A DNA stretch of 64,000 bases from CAWGOF01 sp963824225 (GTDB taxonomy: Bacteria > Acidobacteriota > Polarisedimenticolia > Polarisedimenticolales > Polarisedimenticolaceae). Positions within the stretch are counted from its first letter, which is position 1. Every line of letters starts with the position of its first letter. This document shows, in pieces, positions 9,799-22,000 of this stretch. The DNA lies in assembly GCA_963824225.1 (NCBI GenBank), contig CAWGOF010000003.1:930001-994000 (forward strand), in the 5' to 3' direction. Below the pieces are notes generated by a model that searched no databases, was not told the origin of the DNA, and saw only the letters and a program-made list of their open reading frames with translations. The position numbers and the translations under genes were made by a program.

Positions 9799-10482
9799 TT
9801 GAAGATCCTCGTAGTCGAAGACGACGTCGGGCTGCGCGATGGGCTGGTCGACCTGCTCGCTTCGGCTGGACATCGTGCGGTGGCCGTCGCGGACGGCGAG
9901 AGCGCGCTCGTCCACGGCGCCGACCCATCCTTTGATCTCCTCCTGCTCGACCTGATGCTGCCGCGCCTCGACGGCGTCGAGGTGTGCCGCCGGTTGCGCG
10001 AGATTCGACCCGAGCTGCCGATCCTCATGCTCACGGCTCGTGGCGCGGAAGACGACAAGGTCCTCGGGCTGCGCTCGGGCGCGGACGACTACGTCACGAA
10101 GCCGTTCGGGACGCGCGAGCTCCTGGCGCGCATCGAAGCGCTCGGCCGCCGCCGCGGGGACGGAGCCGAGCCGGCGCAGACGATCAGCGCCGACGGCTGC
10201 ACGATCGACCTCGGCCGCTGCGTCGCGCGGCGCGGCGACGGGGCCGAGATCTCGCTGACCGCGCGCGAGGCGGCGATCCTGCGCTGGCTGTACCAGCATC
10301 GCGAGCGCGCCGTGAGCCGCGCCGAGCTGCTCGAGCGGGTGTGGAACGCCTCGGCCGACCTGCAAACGCGCACGGTCGACATGACGGTGGCCAACCTGCG
10401 GCAGAAGATCGAGCGCGACCCGACGGCGCCGCGCGTCGTCATCACGGTCAAGCGTGTGGGGTACGCCTGGGGCGAGCGGTGA
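9799..10482 (+). CDS. OmpR/PhoB-family response regulator
   Basis: Two-component DNA-binding regulator. The receiver domain (KILVVEDD acidic pocket, phospho-acceptor Asp in LLLLDLMLP, conserved Lys in DDYVTKPF) is followed by a winged-helix effector domain (LTAREAAILRWL, TVDMTVANLRQKIE, VKRVGYAWGER). I prefer the TTG start at 9799 because GGAGG lies seven bases before it (9787-9791) and the protein then begins M-KILVVEDD as the family does. An upstream in-frame ATG at 9778 has no Shine-Dalgarno. The stop overlaps the GTG start of the sensor kinase, so the two are co-translated. Confidence 0.9.
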   Translation: MKILVVEDDVGLRDGLVDLLASAGHRAVAVADGESALVHGADPSFDLLLLDLMLPRLDGVEVCRRLREIRPELPILMLTARGAEDDKVLGLRSGADDYVTKPFGTRELLARIEALGRRRGDGAEPAQTISADGCTIDLGRCVARRGDGAEISLTAREAAILRWLYQHRERAVSRAELLERVWNASADLQTRTVDMTVANLRQKIERDPTAPRVVITVKRVGYAWGER

Positions 10483-12080
10483 GTCCTCGACCGAGCCGCA
10501 CCGGGATCGCGGCCCTGTTGACCGCGCTCGGCGTCGCGGTTCCGTGCGCCGCGTGGTTCGTCACCGGATCGCGAGCCGCGCGCGAGGAGGCGGCGCGTGT
10601 CGCTGCGGCTCCGGTCGAGCAGGCGCGGCACGAGGCAGCGCACCTCGCCCGCCAGATCGGCCTGCGCCTCGAATCGCTGCGGGCGAGCGAGTCGCGCCGG
10701 CCGTTCCAGGACTACTTGACCGACGCTTCGCGCCCCTCGCCGCTGCTCGACGGCCCCGCCGATCCGCTGATCTGGGCGCACTTCCAGATCGACGACGTCG
10801 GCGTCCTGACCCTCCCCGCGCTCGACGCTGCCGAGCGCGCGGGCCGGAGCGCCTCGCGAGCGGCCGAGGTGCACCGCGCGATCTACACCCAGCTCGAGTG
10901 CGCGAGCTCGTATCACCTCGAGGCGCTGCAGCGCGGAGACGCGCATGCGCCCGGGGCACGCCGCGCTCCCTCGCCCGAAGGCGTGGTGACGGTCGGGCCG
11001 CTGACGTGGCACACCTCCTCGATCGACGGAGTGCCGGCGCTCGTCGCGTTGCGCGAGGTGGCGATGCCGGCCGCGGTCCTGACGCAGGGCTTCGTCGTGT
11101 CGGGACCGAAGCTCGGCCCGCTCCTCGACGGCGCCCTCCTCCCGTCCTCCGTGCATCCCGGCGAGCCGGCGAGTGAGAGTGCCGCTCCGATCCCGTTCGA
11201 CGGTGATGCGTGGTCGGTCACGGTCGACGCCGCGCGGCCGATCGCGGCGGCGCAGATCGCGGCTCGGCGCGTGCGCACCCGGTTCCTCGGCACGTTCTTC
11301 GGCGGTGCGTTCGCGGCGGCGCTCGCCGGCGCCGCGCTCGTTGCGCTCGTCCGGCAGACCGAGCGATCGGCGCAGGAGCGCGCGCGGTTCGCCGCGGCCG
11401 CGGCGCACGAGCTGCGCACGCCGCTCGCGGGCCTGCGGCTGTACGGCGAAATGCTGGCCGACGGCGCGATCGACGCCGACCGGCGGGCGAGCTACGCCCG
11501 GCGCATCGCGGTCGACGCCGAGCGGCTCGGGCGCGTCGTGTCGAACGTGCTCGGCTTCGCGCACCTCGAGCGCGGCGGGCTCGAGATCGTCCCGCGCCCG
11601 GGCGATCTCGGTGCGGCCGTCCGCGTCGCCATCGAGCGGCTCGGACCGGCGCTCGGCGCCGCGGGGGCCGAGGTCGCCCTCGACGTCGAGGCGTCCATGG
11701 TGCAGGCATCGTTCGATCCGTTGGCCGTCGAGCAGATCCTGCAGAACCTGCTCGACAACGCGGTCAAGTACGGCCACGCCTCGACCGATCGGCGCATCGA
11801 CGTGCGCGTGAGCACGATCGACGGCGCGCCGAGCGTCACCGTGCGTGATCGGGGACCGGGCGTCGATCCGGCGCGCGAGCGCTGGCTATTCCGACCGTTT
11901 CCACCGGCGCCGGGACGCGAGCAGCCGGCGGGGCTCGGGATCGGCCTCGCGCTCGCGAGCGCGCTCGCCGAGGCCCAGGGCGGCAGCCTCGTCCACACGC
12001 GGCCGCCCGACGGCGGAGCCGCGTTCGTGCTGCGGTTGGAGCCCGTGGCGCGGGCGGGCGAGGCCTCGTCCGGCTGCTAG
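10479..12080 (+). CDS. Sensor histidine kinase, membrane-bound
   Basis: 533 residues, starting GTG 10479 in a GTGA overlap with the regulator stop. An N-terminal membrane helix (IAALLTALGVAVPCAAWFV) and a second one (TFFGGAFAAALAGAALVALV) bracket an extracytoplasmic sensor domain of about 240 residues. The H-box is FAAAAAHELRTPLAGLRLYG, the N-box LQNLLDNAVKYG, and the ATP lid contains VRDRGPGVDP and GLGIGLALA. It should autophosphorylate on the H-box His and pass phosphate to the response regulator encoded just upstream. The signal sensed is unknown. Confidence 0.9.
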   Translation: MSPRPSRTGIAALLTALGVAVPCAAWFVTGSRAAREEAARVAAAPVEQARHEAAHLARQIGLRLESLRASESRRPFQDYLTDASRPSPLLDGPADPLIWAHFQIDDVGVLTLPALDAAERAGRSASRAAEVHRAIYTQLECASSYHLEALQRGDAHAPGARRAPSPEGVVTVGPLTWHTSSIDGVPALVALREVAMPAAVLTQGFVVSGPKLGPLLDGALLPSSVHPGEPASESAAPIPFDGDAWSVTVDAARPIAAAQIAARRVRTRFLGTFFGGAFAAALAGAALVALVRQTERSAQERARFAAAAAHELRTPLAGLRLYGEMLADGAIDADRRASYARRIAVDAERLGRVVSNVLGFAHLERGGLEIVPRPGDLGAAVRVAIERLGPALGAAGAEVALDVEASMVQASFDPLAVEQILQNLLDNAVKYGHASTDRRIDVRVSTIDGAPSVTVRDRGPGVDPARERWLFRPFPPAPGREQPAGLGIGLALASALAEAQGGSLVHTRPPDGGAAFVLRLEPVARAGEASSGC

Positions 12081-12083
12081 AAT
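12078..12083 (+). promoter_or_regulatory. TAGAAT -10 box before serA
   Basis: TAGAAT overlaps the TAG stop of the sensor kinase, about 44 bases before serA. Related GCTA(C/G)AAT boxes precede ispG (37177) and the gene at 42175. No matching -35 hexamer is obvious. Confidence 0.35.
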
Positions 12084-12126
12084 CCCCCGCGTCGCCGGCG
12101 CTCCCGGCCATTCGCGAGGTTGAGAC

Positions 12127-13736
<1,610 letters not shown>

Positions 13737-13737
<1 letters not shown>

Positions 13738-15983
13738 TGGGTCCGCTGCGCTTGCCGCTCTGCGTGCTCCTCGCCGCGTCGGCGCTGGTCGCGTGCAGCT
13801 CGGGGTCGAAGCCCAACGTGCTGTTGATCACGCTCGACACGACGCGCGCCGATCGTCTCGGGTGCTACGGCTACGCCAAGGCCGAGACGCCGGCACTCGA
13901 TGGGCTCGCCGCGGCGGGCGCGCGGTTCGAGCACGCGTACGCCCAGGTGCCGTTGACGCTCTCCTCGCACGCCACGCTCCTGACCGGGAAGTACCCGGCG
14001 ACGACCGGGCTGCGGATCAACGCCGACGCCAAGCTGCCGCAGGGCGTGCGCACGCTGGCCGAAGGGATGAAGAACCGCGGGTATCGCACGGCGGCGTTCG
14101 TGTCGGCGTTCGTTCTCGATTCGACGTTCGGCCTCGATCGGGGCTTCGACGTGTACGACGACGATCTCGTGCGCGAGGGCGAGAGCCGGCACTTCGAGGT
14201 CGCCCGGCGCGGGGACCTGGTGGTGAACTCGGCGCTCACGTGGCTCGAAGGTGCCAAGAGTAAGCCGTTCTTCGCGTGGGTCCACATCTACGACCCGCAC
14301 GCACCGTACGATCCGCCGCCCCCGTTCCGCGGGCGGTTCGCCGAGCCCTACGATGGCGAGATCGCGTTCGCCGATTCGCAGGTGCGTCGGCTCCTCGACT
14401 GGCTTGGCGCCGCGGGCGTGAAGGACAACACGCTGGTCGTCGTCGCCGGTGACCACGGCGAGTCGTTCCTCGAGCACGGGGAGCCCGAGCACGGTCTGTT
14501 GCTGTACGACACGACCGTTCGCGTGCCGCTGATCCTGTCGTGGCCCGGCCACGTCACGCCGAGCGTGCCGACGACGAACGTCCAGCTCCTCGACGTGTAC
14601 TCGACGGTGCTCGATCTCGTCGGGGCCGAGCCCGACCCCACGGCGGCCGGGTCGAGCTTCGCCGCGGCCCTGCGCGGCGAGGCGCTGCCCGACCGCATCG
14701 CGTACGGCGAGAGCCTGTACCCGATGCTGGGCTACGGCTGGGCCCCGCTGCGGTACATCGTGCAGGGCGACCTCAAATACATCGACGCACCGCGAGCCGA
14801 GCTGTACGACCTTCGCGCGGACCCCGGGGAGACCCAGAACCGGCTGGAGCAGGAGAGTCGCGCCGCTGCGCTCAAGGCCCGACTGCACGACCTCGTCTCG
14901 CGGATCGACAGCCGTCCCCCGGAAGCGCCCGCGCTCGACGCCGAGGCGCTGGCCAAGCTTCAGGCCCTGGGCTACGTGGGCGGATCGTCGCCCTCGAGCT
15001 CGGCCGACACGCCCGGGCGCGACCCCAAGGACATGCTCGAGGTGTACGTGGGTCACGATCGCGCGCTCGGGTTGCTCGGCCGAGGGCGCTACCGGGAGGC
15101 GGCGACGCTGCTCGAGGGCCTGCTCGCGCGGAGCCCCGAGTCGATCGCGCTCAACGAGGAGCTGGGGTCGGCGTACCTCGGCCTGAACCGGCTCGACGAT
15201 GCGCTGCGTGCGTTCGAGCTGAGCATGCACCACGTCGCGGATGACCCGGACCGGATGTGGGGCCACGCCGAGGTGCTGCGGCGTCTCGGCCGGACCGACG
15301 AGGCGATCGCGGGGTTCGAGCAGGCGATCGTTCGCTGGCCCAGCCTGAGCGAGGCGTACCTGGGGTTGTCGTTGTGCCACGCGAACCGCTCGGACTTCGC
15401 GAAGGCCTACGAGCCGGCGCGCAAGTACGCCGAGCTGACGCCGGGGTCGAAGCTCGCGCTGGGGAACCTGGCGAACCTCGAGCTCGCACTCCACAAGTAC
15501 GACGAGGCGGTGGCGACGGCGAACCGGCTGATCGCGCTCGACCGGAGTTGGACCGACGGGCACTACGTGCGCTGGGAGGCGCTGCGGAAGGCGCACAAGC
15601 CGGCCGAGGCGATCGCCGCACTGCGGGACTCGCGGGCCAGCCTGCCGTCGGACTGGCTGCTGACGTGCTCTCTGGCCTGGATGCTCGCCGTGACGCCGCC
15701 GACGGGCGTCCCGGCCACGGCCGCGGCGACCGCGGGCGCGAACGCTACGAGCGCCGACGAGGCGGTGCGGCTCGCGCAGACGTGCGTGAAGCTGAATCCG
15801 AAACACCCACGGAGCTTCGACGTGCTCGGCGCGGCCCACGCGGCGCGGGGATCGTACGCCGACGCGGTGAAGGCGGCGCGACGGGCGCTGACCCTGGCCG
15901 AGGGACCGCAGGCCACGCAGGCGCGCGACGCGATCCAGGCCCGCCTCGCCCTCTACGACGCCGGCCAACCTTTCCGCGAGTAA
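13737..15983 (+). CDS. Sulfatase/alkaline-phosphatase-superfamily lipoprotein with TPR domain
   Basis: 748 residues with a lipoprotein signal (LLAASALVAC, cysteine at the lipobox). Residues about 28-420 form an alkaline-phosphatase-superfamily domain: LLITLDTTRADRLGCYGY metal ligands, LTLSSHATLLTG nucleophile segment, YDPHAPYDPP and VVAGDHGESF. Aligned with the sulfatase CxPSR...TG motif, the nucleophile position is Thr, not Cys or Ser, so formylglycine chemistry is unlikely; a phosphatase or phosphodiesterase role fits better. A C-terminal region of about 300 residues carries TPR repeats. The gene overlaps the serA stop by one base. Substrate unknown. Confidence 0.85.
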
Positions 15984-15994
15984 CGGGGCCGGTT

Positions 15995-17644
15995 TCAGCG
16001 CCGCTTCAGCTCGGCGTCGCAGTCGGCGGGGAGGTTGCCGAACGGCTCGGTCGTGCCGTCGGCCCAGCGCACGACGACGTCTCGGACCTCGGTCGCCGGG
16101 CCCAGGCCGACGTGGATCGCGGGATCGCTGCTCGATAGGTAGCTGTAGGCCGAGCGGACCGTCCGCGTCACGCGGCGCTCGCCGATCGACAGCTCGACCC
16201 GCGCACCGAGAGCATCGCGGCCCGAGCGCTCGCGCACGTGCAGCCGGATCCAGTGGCCGCGCCGGCGCACGACGTTGCGCAGCAGGTGGGCCCGTGCATC
16301 CCGGTTGACGACGAGGACGTCCACGCCCCCGTCGCCGTCCACGTCACCGAACGCGGCACCGCGGCTCGCCCCGAGAACCGGCTCCGCGGTTCCGCCGCGC
16401 GGGACGACCTCGGCGAACCGCCCCGTGCTCGTCCCGCGAAACAGCAGGTTCGGCTCGGCGTACGGGTCCGCCGACTCGGCCTCGGCCGCGCGGGCCACGC
16501 GGCCGTTCGCCAGGTACAGGTCGAGCACGCCATCGTTGTCGAAGTCCTGCGTCCCTGCGCCGAAGCGCGTGAACCCCCGGCTCGCCGCGCCGAGCCCGAG
16601 CGCGGCGGTCCGGTCGTCGCACGCGCCGTGATCGTTGACCAGCACGGAGTCGGTCTGACCCTCGAGGTTCACGACGATCAGATCCTCGTCCGCATCGCCG
16701 TCGAGATCCTCGGCCACGACGCCCATCCCCGACTTCGGCACACCGTGCTCGTCGACCGCGCATCCGCGGGCCAGCGCCTCGTCGGCGAACGTTCCGTCCG
16801 CCCGCTGGATCCACATCTGGTTCGGCGTCATGTCGTTCGCCACGAACAGGTCGAGCCGGCCGTCGCCGTCGAAGTCCGATCCGACGACGCCGAGGCCGTT
16901 GCCGTTCGTCCCGCCGAGCCCGGCTTCGATCGTGACGTCCGTGAACCGCCCCGCGCCGTCGTTGCGGTACAGCCGGTCGAGCGCCGGTGCCGCGTAGTTC
17001 GTCGGCAGGCAGAACTCGGCGCGTCCCGCCGCCCCGTAGCAATCGATCTCGGACTCCGGGCGCCAGCGCACGTAGTTGGCGACGAAGAGATCGAGATCGC
17101 CGTCCGCGTCGTAGTCGAGAAACGCAGCGCTCGCGCCCCAGCTCTCGTCGCGCACGCCCGCCGCCGCGGCCACGTCGGTGAATCGGCCGCCCCCATCGTT
17201 CCGCAGGAGCGCGTTCGGGCCGTAGGACGTGACGTACAGGTCGACGTCGCCATCGTCGTCGTAGTCGCCCGCCGCCACCCCCATGCCGTATCCCGGGACG
17301 TTCGCTCCGCTCGCCGCGGTCACGTCCTCGAAGCCGCCCCGTCCGTCGTTGCGGTAGAGCCGGCTCGTCCGATCGACCGGTGCTGCGGCATCGAGGCTCC
17401 CGCTCTGGACGAGGAACGCATCGAGATCGCCGTCCCCGTCCATGTCGAAGAGCGCGGCGCCGCTGCCCATGATCTCGGGGAACAGGTGACGCCCCGCGTG
17501 GCCCGAGCGATGGACGAACGACAGCCCAGCCCGCTCGCCGATCTCCTCGAACCACGCGGGAGAGGCGTTTCGTCCACCCGCCGAGTCACAGCCCACGAGC
17601 GCGGCGCAGGCCAGGGCCCACACGACCCCCGACCCTCTCGTCAC
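15995..17644 (-). CDS. FG-GAP repeat lipoprotein with C-terminal ASPIC/UnbV domain
   Basis: 549 residues. GTG 17644 forms a GTGA overlap with the upstream TPR gene, and the N terminus (VVWALACAALVGC) is a lipoprotein signal. The body contains about seven FG-GAP/VCBS-type calcium-binding blades with FDMDGDGDLDAFLV, GDYDDDGDVDLYV, LDYDADGDLDLFVAN, SDFDGDGRLDLFVAN and QDFDNDGVLDLYLAN, as in beta-propellers. The end (GHWIRLHVRERSGRDALGAR to VVVRWADGTTEPF) is the ASPIC/UnbV domain. It probably sits on the outer surface and works with the TPR lipoprotein encoded directly upstream, a common pairing in environmental genomes. Its molecular function is not established. Confidence 0.88.
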   Translation of the reverse strand: MTRGSGVVWALACAALVGCDSAGGRNASPAWFEEIGERAGLSFVHRSGHAGRHLFPEIMGSGAALFDMDGDGDLDAFLVQSGSLDAAAPVDRTSRLYRNDGRGGFEDVTAASGANVPGYGMGVAAGDYDDDGDVDLYVTSYGPNALLRNDGGGRFTDVAAAAGVRDESWGASAAFLDYDADGDLDLFVANYVRWRPESEIDCYGAAGRAEFCLPTNYAAPALDRLYRNDGAGRFTDVTIEAGLGGTNGNGLGVVGSDFDGDGRLDLFVANDMTPNQMWIQRADGTFADEALARGCAVDEHGVPKSGMGVVAEDLDGDADEDLIVVNLEGQTDSVLVNDHGACDDRTAALGLGAASRGFTRFGAGTQDFDNDGVLDLYLANGRVARAAEAESADPYAEPNLLFRGTSTGRFAEVVPRGGTAEPVLGASRGAAFGDVDGDGGVDVLVVNRDARAHLLRNVVRRRGHWIRLHVRERSGRDALGARVELSIGERRVTRTVRSAYSYLSSSDPAIHVGLGPATEVRDVVVRWADGTTEPFGNLPADCDAELKRR

Positions 17645-19041
17645 TTCGAGCCCCGGAGGATCGAGTCCACGCGGGAGCGCATCGTCGCCAGGCGCGGGTC
17701 GTCGGGCCGGATCTCGGCCGCGCGGTCGAGCGCCGCGCGAGCCCCCGCGCCGTCGGCCAGGCGCGCGCGTACGGGGCCGAGCACGAGCCAGGCCTCGAGC
17801 CGCTCGGGGTCGAGGGCCACGACGCGCTCGAGCCGCGCTCGGGCCTCGGACCACCGGCCGAGCTCCGCGGCCTGGATCCCCGCGAGGAGCCAGGACTGCG
17901 AGTTCCCGGCGTCGGCGCTCGTCGCGCCGTCGAGCGCTGCGAGCGCATCCGCCCCGCGGCCGGTCCGGGCCAGGATCATCCCGCGGCGCCGCAGGGCATC
18001 CTCCTGCCCCGGCATCTTCGCGAGCAGTCGGTCGAGCACCTCGAGCGCCCGGCGCGGCTCGCCCTTGCGCTCGTAGGCCGCCGCGAGGTTGAGGCTCAGC
18101 GCGACGTGATCCGGGTGTCGCGCGACCGCGTCCTCGAGGAGCGCAAGGGCCTCGTCGGCGCGCCCCGCGCCGCGCAGGAGCGCCGCGAGGTTCACCGCGA
18201 CCGCCGGCTCGTCGGGCCGCTCCGCGTGGAGCCGCTCGAGGATCGGCAGCGCCTCGTCGAGGCGCCCGGCGGCGATCAGCTCGTCCGCCTCGAGCACGTG
18301 CGCGCCGAACCCCACGAGGTACTCGCGCTTGGCCTCGGACCACGGGTCGGGCCACGGACGGCGCGGTCCGAGCGCCGCCCGCGCGAGCGTGGCCCGGGCG
18401 CGCTCCTCGTCGCCCGCCCGTCGATACGCGACCCCGAGCGTCCGAAAGACGAACGGGTCGGCGTCCGCCTCGCTCGCGAGAGGCTCGAGGAGCGCGAGCG
18501 CCGCGGCGGTCTCTCCGGCCTCGAGCTTCGCGCGCGCGAGACCGTGGCGCACCCACGGATCGGCGGCCGCGATCTTCGACGCACCCTCGAACGCGCGCAC
18601 GGCGTCCGCGGCCTGTCCGTCGGCCAGGAGCCACTCGCCGGCCCGCAGCTGCGCCGGCAGGTAGTCGGGAGCGATGCGCCGGGCGGCGTCGAGGGCCTCG
18701 AGCGCCGCGGGCATGTCCCCGCGAGCCGCGCGCAGACCGGCGAGGAAGTACGGCCAGTGCGCCTCGCCCGGCGCCAGGCGCGTGGCGTCCTCGTACGATC
18801 GCTCGGCGGCGCGCGGGAACCCGTTGGCCTCGTAGGCCATCCCCAGCCGTCCGCGCGCGTCTCCCGAGCCGGGCTCGCGCGTCGCCAACGCCTGGAGCTC
18901 GGTCAGGAGCGTCCGGACCTCGGGATCGACGTCCTTCAGCTCGACCGTCGCCGGCGGCCCCACGGGCGGGGACGTCTCCGTCCCACACCCGAGGAGCCCG
19001 CACGCGACGACGGTCGAGGCGGCGATCGTCCTCAGTTGCAC
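17641..19041 (-). CDS. TPR-repeat lipoprotein
   Basis: 466 residues starting GTG 19041 (VQLRTIAASTVVACGLLGC, lipobox GLLGC). About ten TPR units follow, for example RLGMAYEANGFPRAAERSYE, EALPILERLHAERPDEPAVA and ALSLNLAAAYERKGEPRRAL. TPRs scaffold protein-protein contacts. The start lies inside the last codons of the MopE-repeat gene (10-base overlap) and the stop overlaps the FG-GAP gene start, so the three are probably made from one mRNA. Confidence 0.85.
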   Translation of the reverse strand: MQLRTIAASTVVACGLLGCGTETSPPVGPPATVELKDVDPEVRTLLTELQALATREPGSGDARGRLGMAYEANGFPRAAERSYEDATRLAPGEAHWPYFLAGLRAARGDMPAALEALDAARRIAPDYLPAQLRAGEWLLADGQAADAVRAFEGASKIAAADPWVRHGLARAKLEAGETAAALALLEPLASEADADPFVFRTLGVAYRRAGDEERARATLARAALGPRRPWPDPWSEAKREYLVGFGAHVLEADELIAAGRLDEALPILERLHAERPDEPAVAVNLAALLRGAGRADEALALLEDAVARHPDHVALSLNLAAAYERKGEPRRALEVLDRLLAKMPGQEDALRRRGMILARTGRGADALAALDGATSADAGNSQSWLLAGIQAAELGRWSEARARLERVVALDPERLEAWLVLGPVRARLADGAGARAALDRAAEIRPDDPRLATMRSRVDSILRGSK

Positions 19042-22000
19042 GGGTACGTGTTGTAGCGCAGCGCTCCCGAGGAGCTCTGGCCCAGCGTGCCCTCGAACGA
19101 CTTGCGGAAGTCGGTCTTCGTCACGAGGTAGATCACGACGTCCCCCGACACCGGGGTCGAGCTGTCGAGGAACGGCACCTGGGCCGCGGCGAGGAGGCAG
19201 AACTGGTCCGCGTTCGCGAACTCGGGGTTCTGCGTGTACTGGCCCAGCTGGCGCAGCCGGTTCATCGACCCGCGGTACAGGTTGAAGTAGTCGCCCGCCG
19301 ACCCGATCGTCCAGGTGACGGTCGTCTTGTTCGTGAACCGTAGGTTGAACACCTCGCCGCTCGGGAACTCGTGCGCGCCGATGTCGGCCACGGCCACCGT
19401 GTCGCCATCGCCGTCGACCGGCCGCGGCACGTTGTCCGCATCGGTCAACGGCGTGAGCTCGGGGACCGACTCGTCGATCAACGGCGATGAGTCGTCGAGC
19501 CGGTAGTTCCCGGTCGCCGCGCTCGCGAACTTCGGATCGACGAACAGGTTGTCGATCAGCGTGCCGCCCGCGCCACCGCCCAGGTACACGTTGCCTCCGA
19601 CGTTCGCGAACAGGTCGTTGCGCTCGATCGTCCCGGCGAACAGCGTCGCGTCGACCGCCCCGACCTTCGCCGTGTTGCTCGAGATCACGTTGTTGCCGAC
19701 CATGCCGCGATACGCCGCACCGGCGTCGAGGTCGTCGAGGTACATCGCCCCCCCGGTGCCCTTGGCGATGCTGTTGCCGACGACAGTGTTGTTGACGATC
19801 GTGAACTTCGCGTTCCCGATGGACGCGGCCCAGATGCCGCCGCCCTTCACGTTCGGATCGGCGCACGGGACGCCGTCGGCGTCGCCGTCGGCCTGGTCGA
19901 TCGTCGCCGGGTTGCAGTCGTTGTCCACGCCGTCGCAGCCGGCTTCGACCGCCCCGGGCTTGATCGCCGCGTTCGCGTCGTTGCAGTCCACGTTGCACAG
20001 CGAGCCGTCGCTGTCGCCGTCGAAGATGTCCGGGGTCGCGCCGTTGCAGTCGTTGTTGATCCCGTCGTTGCACACCTCGGGCATGGCCTGGCTGATCGCC
20101 GGGTTCGCATCGTTGCAGTCCACGTTGCACGGGACGCCGTCGTGGTCGTTGTCGCCCAGGTCGAGCGTCGCGGCGTTGCAATCGTCGTTGACCCCGTTGT
20201 TGCAGATCTCGAGCGCCCCCGGGTGCACCGCGTTGTTGTTGTTGTTGCAGTCGTCGCAGCGCCAGCCGTCGCCGTCGGGGTCGGTGCAGTCCTGACAGTC
20301 GGGATCACGGTTACCTGACTCGTTGTCGATCAGCCCGTCGCAGTCGTTGTCGATCAGGTCGGTGCAGTTCTCGGGCGCGAGCGGGTAGATCAGCGCGTTG
20401 TTGTCGTTGCAGTCGGCGTTGCACATCGAGCCGTCGCCGTCGCCGTCGAAGACGTCCGGGGTCGCGGGGTTGCAATCGTCGTCGATCCCGTTGTTGCACA
20501 CCTCGGGCGCGCCGGGCTCGACGAGCGGGTTTCCGTCGTTGCAGTCGAACGCGCACGTCGTCTCGTCGCCGTCGTTGTTGAACAGATCGATCGTCGCCAG
20601 GTTGCAGTCGTTGTCCAGGCCGTCGCCGCACAGCTCGGCGACGCCCGGATGCACGGCCGGCAGGTCGTCGCGGCAATCGACGGTGCACAGGTGGCCATCC
20701 CCGTCCTTGTCGAAGATGTCCGGCGTCGCCGCGTTGCAGTCGTTGTTCAGACCGTCGTTGCACGCCTCGACCGCCGTCGGGCGCACGAACGGGTTCGTGT
20801 CGTCGCAGTCGGTCAGGCAGTTGACGAGATCGCCGTCGAGGTCGCCGACGTCCGCCGTCGCCGATTGGCAATCGTCGTCCACGCCGTTGTTGCACACCTC
20901 GTTACGGTCGGGGCGAATGTTCGGGTTTCCATTGTTGCAGTCGCTGCAGCGGTAGCCGTCCCCGTCCCCGTCGGCGCACGCGCACTCGACCGTGTCCACC
21001 AGGTCGGTCTTTCCGTCGCAGTTGTTGTCGATCCCGTCGTTGCACTTCTCGACCGCGTTCGGCCGGACCGCGGGGTTCGTATCGTTGCACTCCTGGCTGC
21101 ACAGGTAGCCGTCGTCGTCCTGGTCGATGCGGTCCGAGGTCGCGGCGTTGCAGTCGTTGTCGATGTCGTCGCAGGCGATCTCGACCGCTCCGGGGTGGAT
21201 CGCCGTGCTCGTCTCGTCGCAGTCGAAGATGCAGGTGTAGGTGTCGCCGTCGACGTCCTTGGCGTCGGGGGTCGACGAGCTGCAATCGTTGTCCACGTTG
21301 TCACAGCCGATCTCGGGCGCGCCGGGATAGGTCGTCGCGCTGTGGTCGTTGCACTCGGCACTGCACGAGAACGTGTCGCCGTCCTGGTCCCACACGTCGA
21401 GCGTCGCCGCGTTGCAATCGTCGTTGACGCTGTTGCAGCCGACCTCGACCGCACCGGGATAGACGCTGGGGTTCGTGTCGTTGCAGTCGTCGCAGCGATA
21501 GCCATCGCTGTCCTGATCGTTGCACGCGCAGTCGGGGTCGTTGTCCCCGTAGAGCATGGCCAGGCGCGGAACGATCACGAGGTCGGACGACGTTCCGCCG
21601 CCCGAGTTCCACACCCCGATCGCCAGGACGTTCGTACCCTTGCGCAGCGCCGGGATGCCGAGCGCCGAGATGTTGATCGGCGTCCCGTAGACAGGAACCA
21701 CGCCGTTGCTCGACTCGTGCTGGCTCGGATCGGTGTTCCACGCGAGGACGCCCCCGGGCATCTGCGGCGATCGATACACCTCGACGCCGTTGATCCACGC
21801 GGCGAATCCATCGTCCCAGTCCGCAGCGAGCGTGAGCTGGTTGACCCCTGCGGGATCCACGATCTGGAACCGAGCGCGGGTGAAGGCCGAGCTCGAGCCG
21901 CTCGGCGTCTCCGAGGCCACGAGGTCGTTCACGCCGCCGCCGCCGAGCTCGTAGCCCACGCCGTACAGACCGTTGAACCACGTCGTGTCGTTGAACGAGA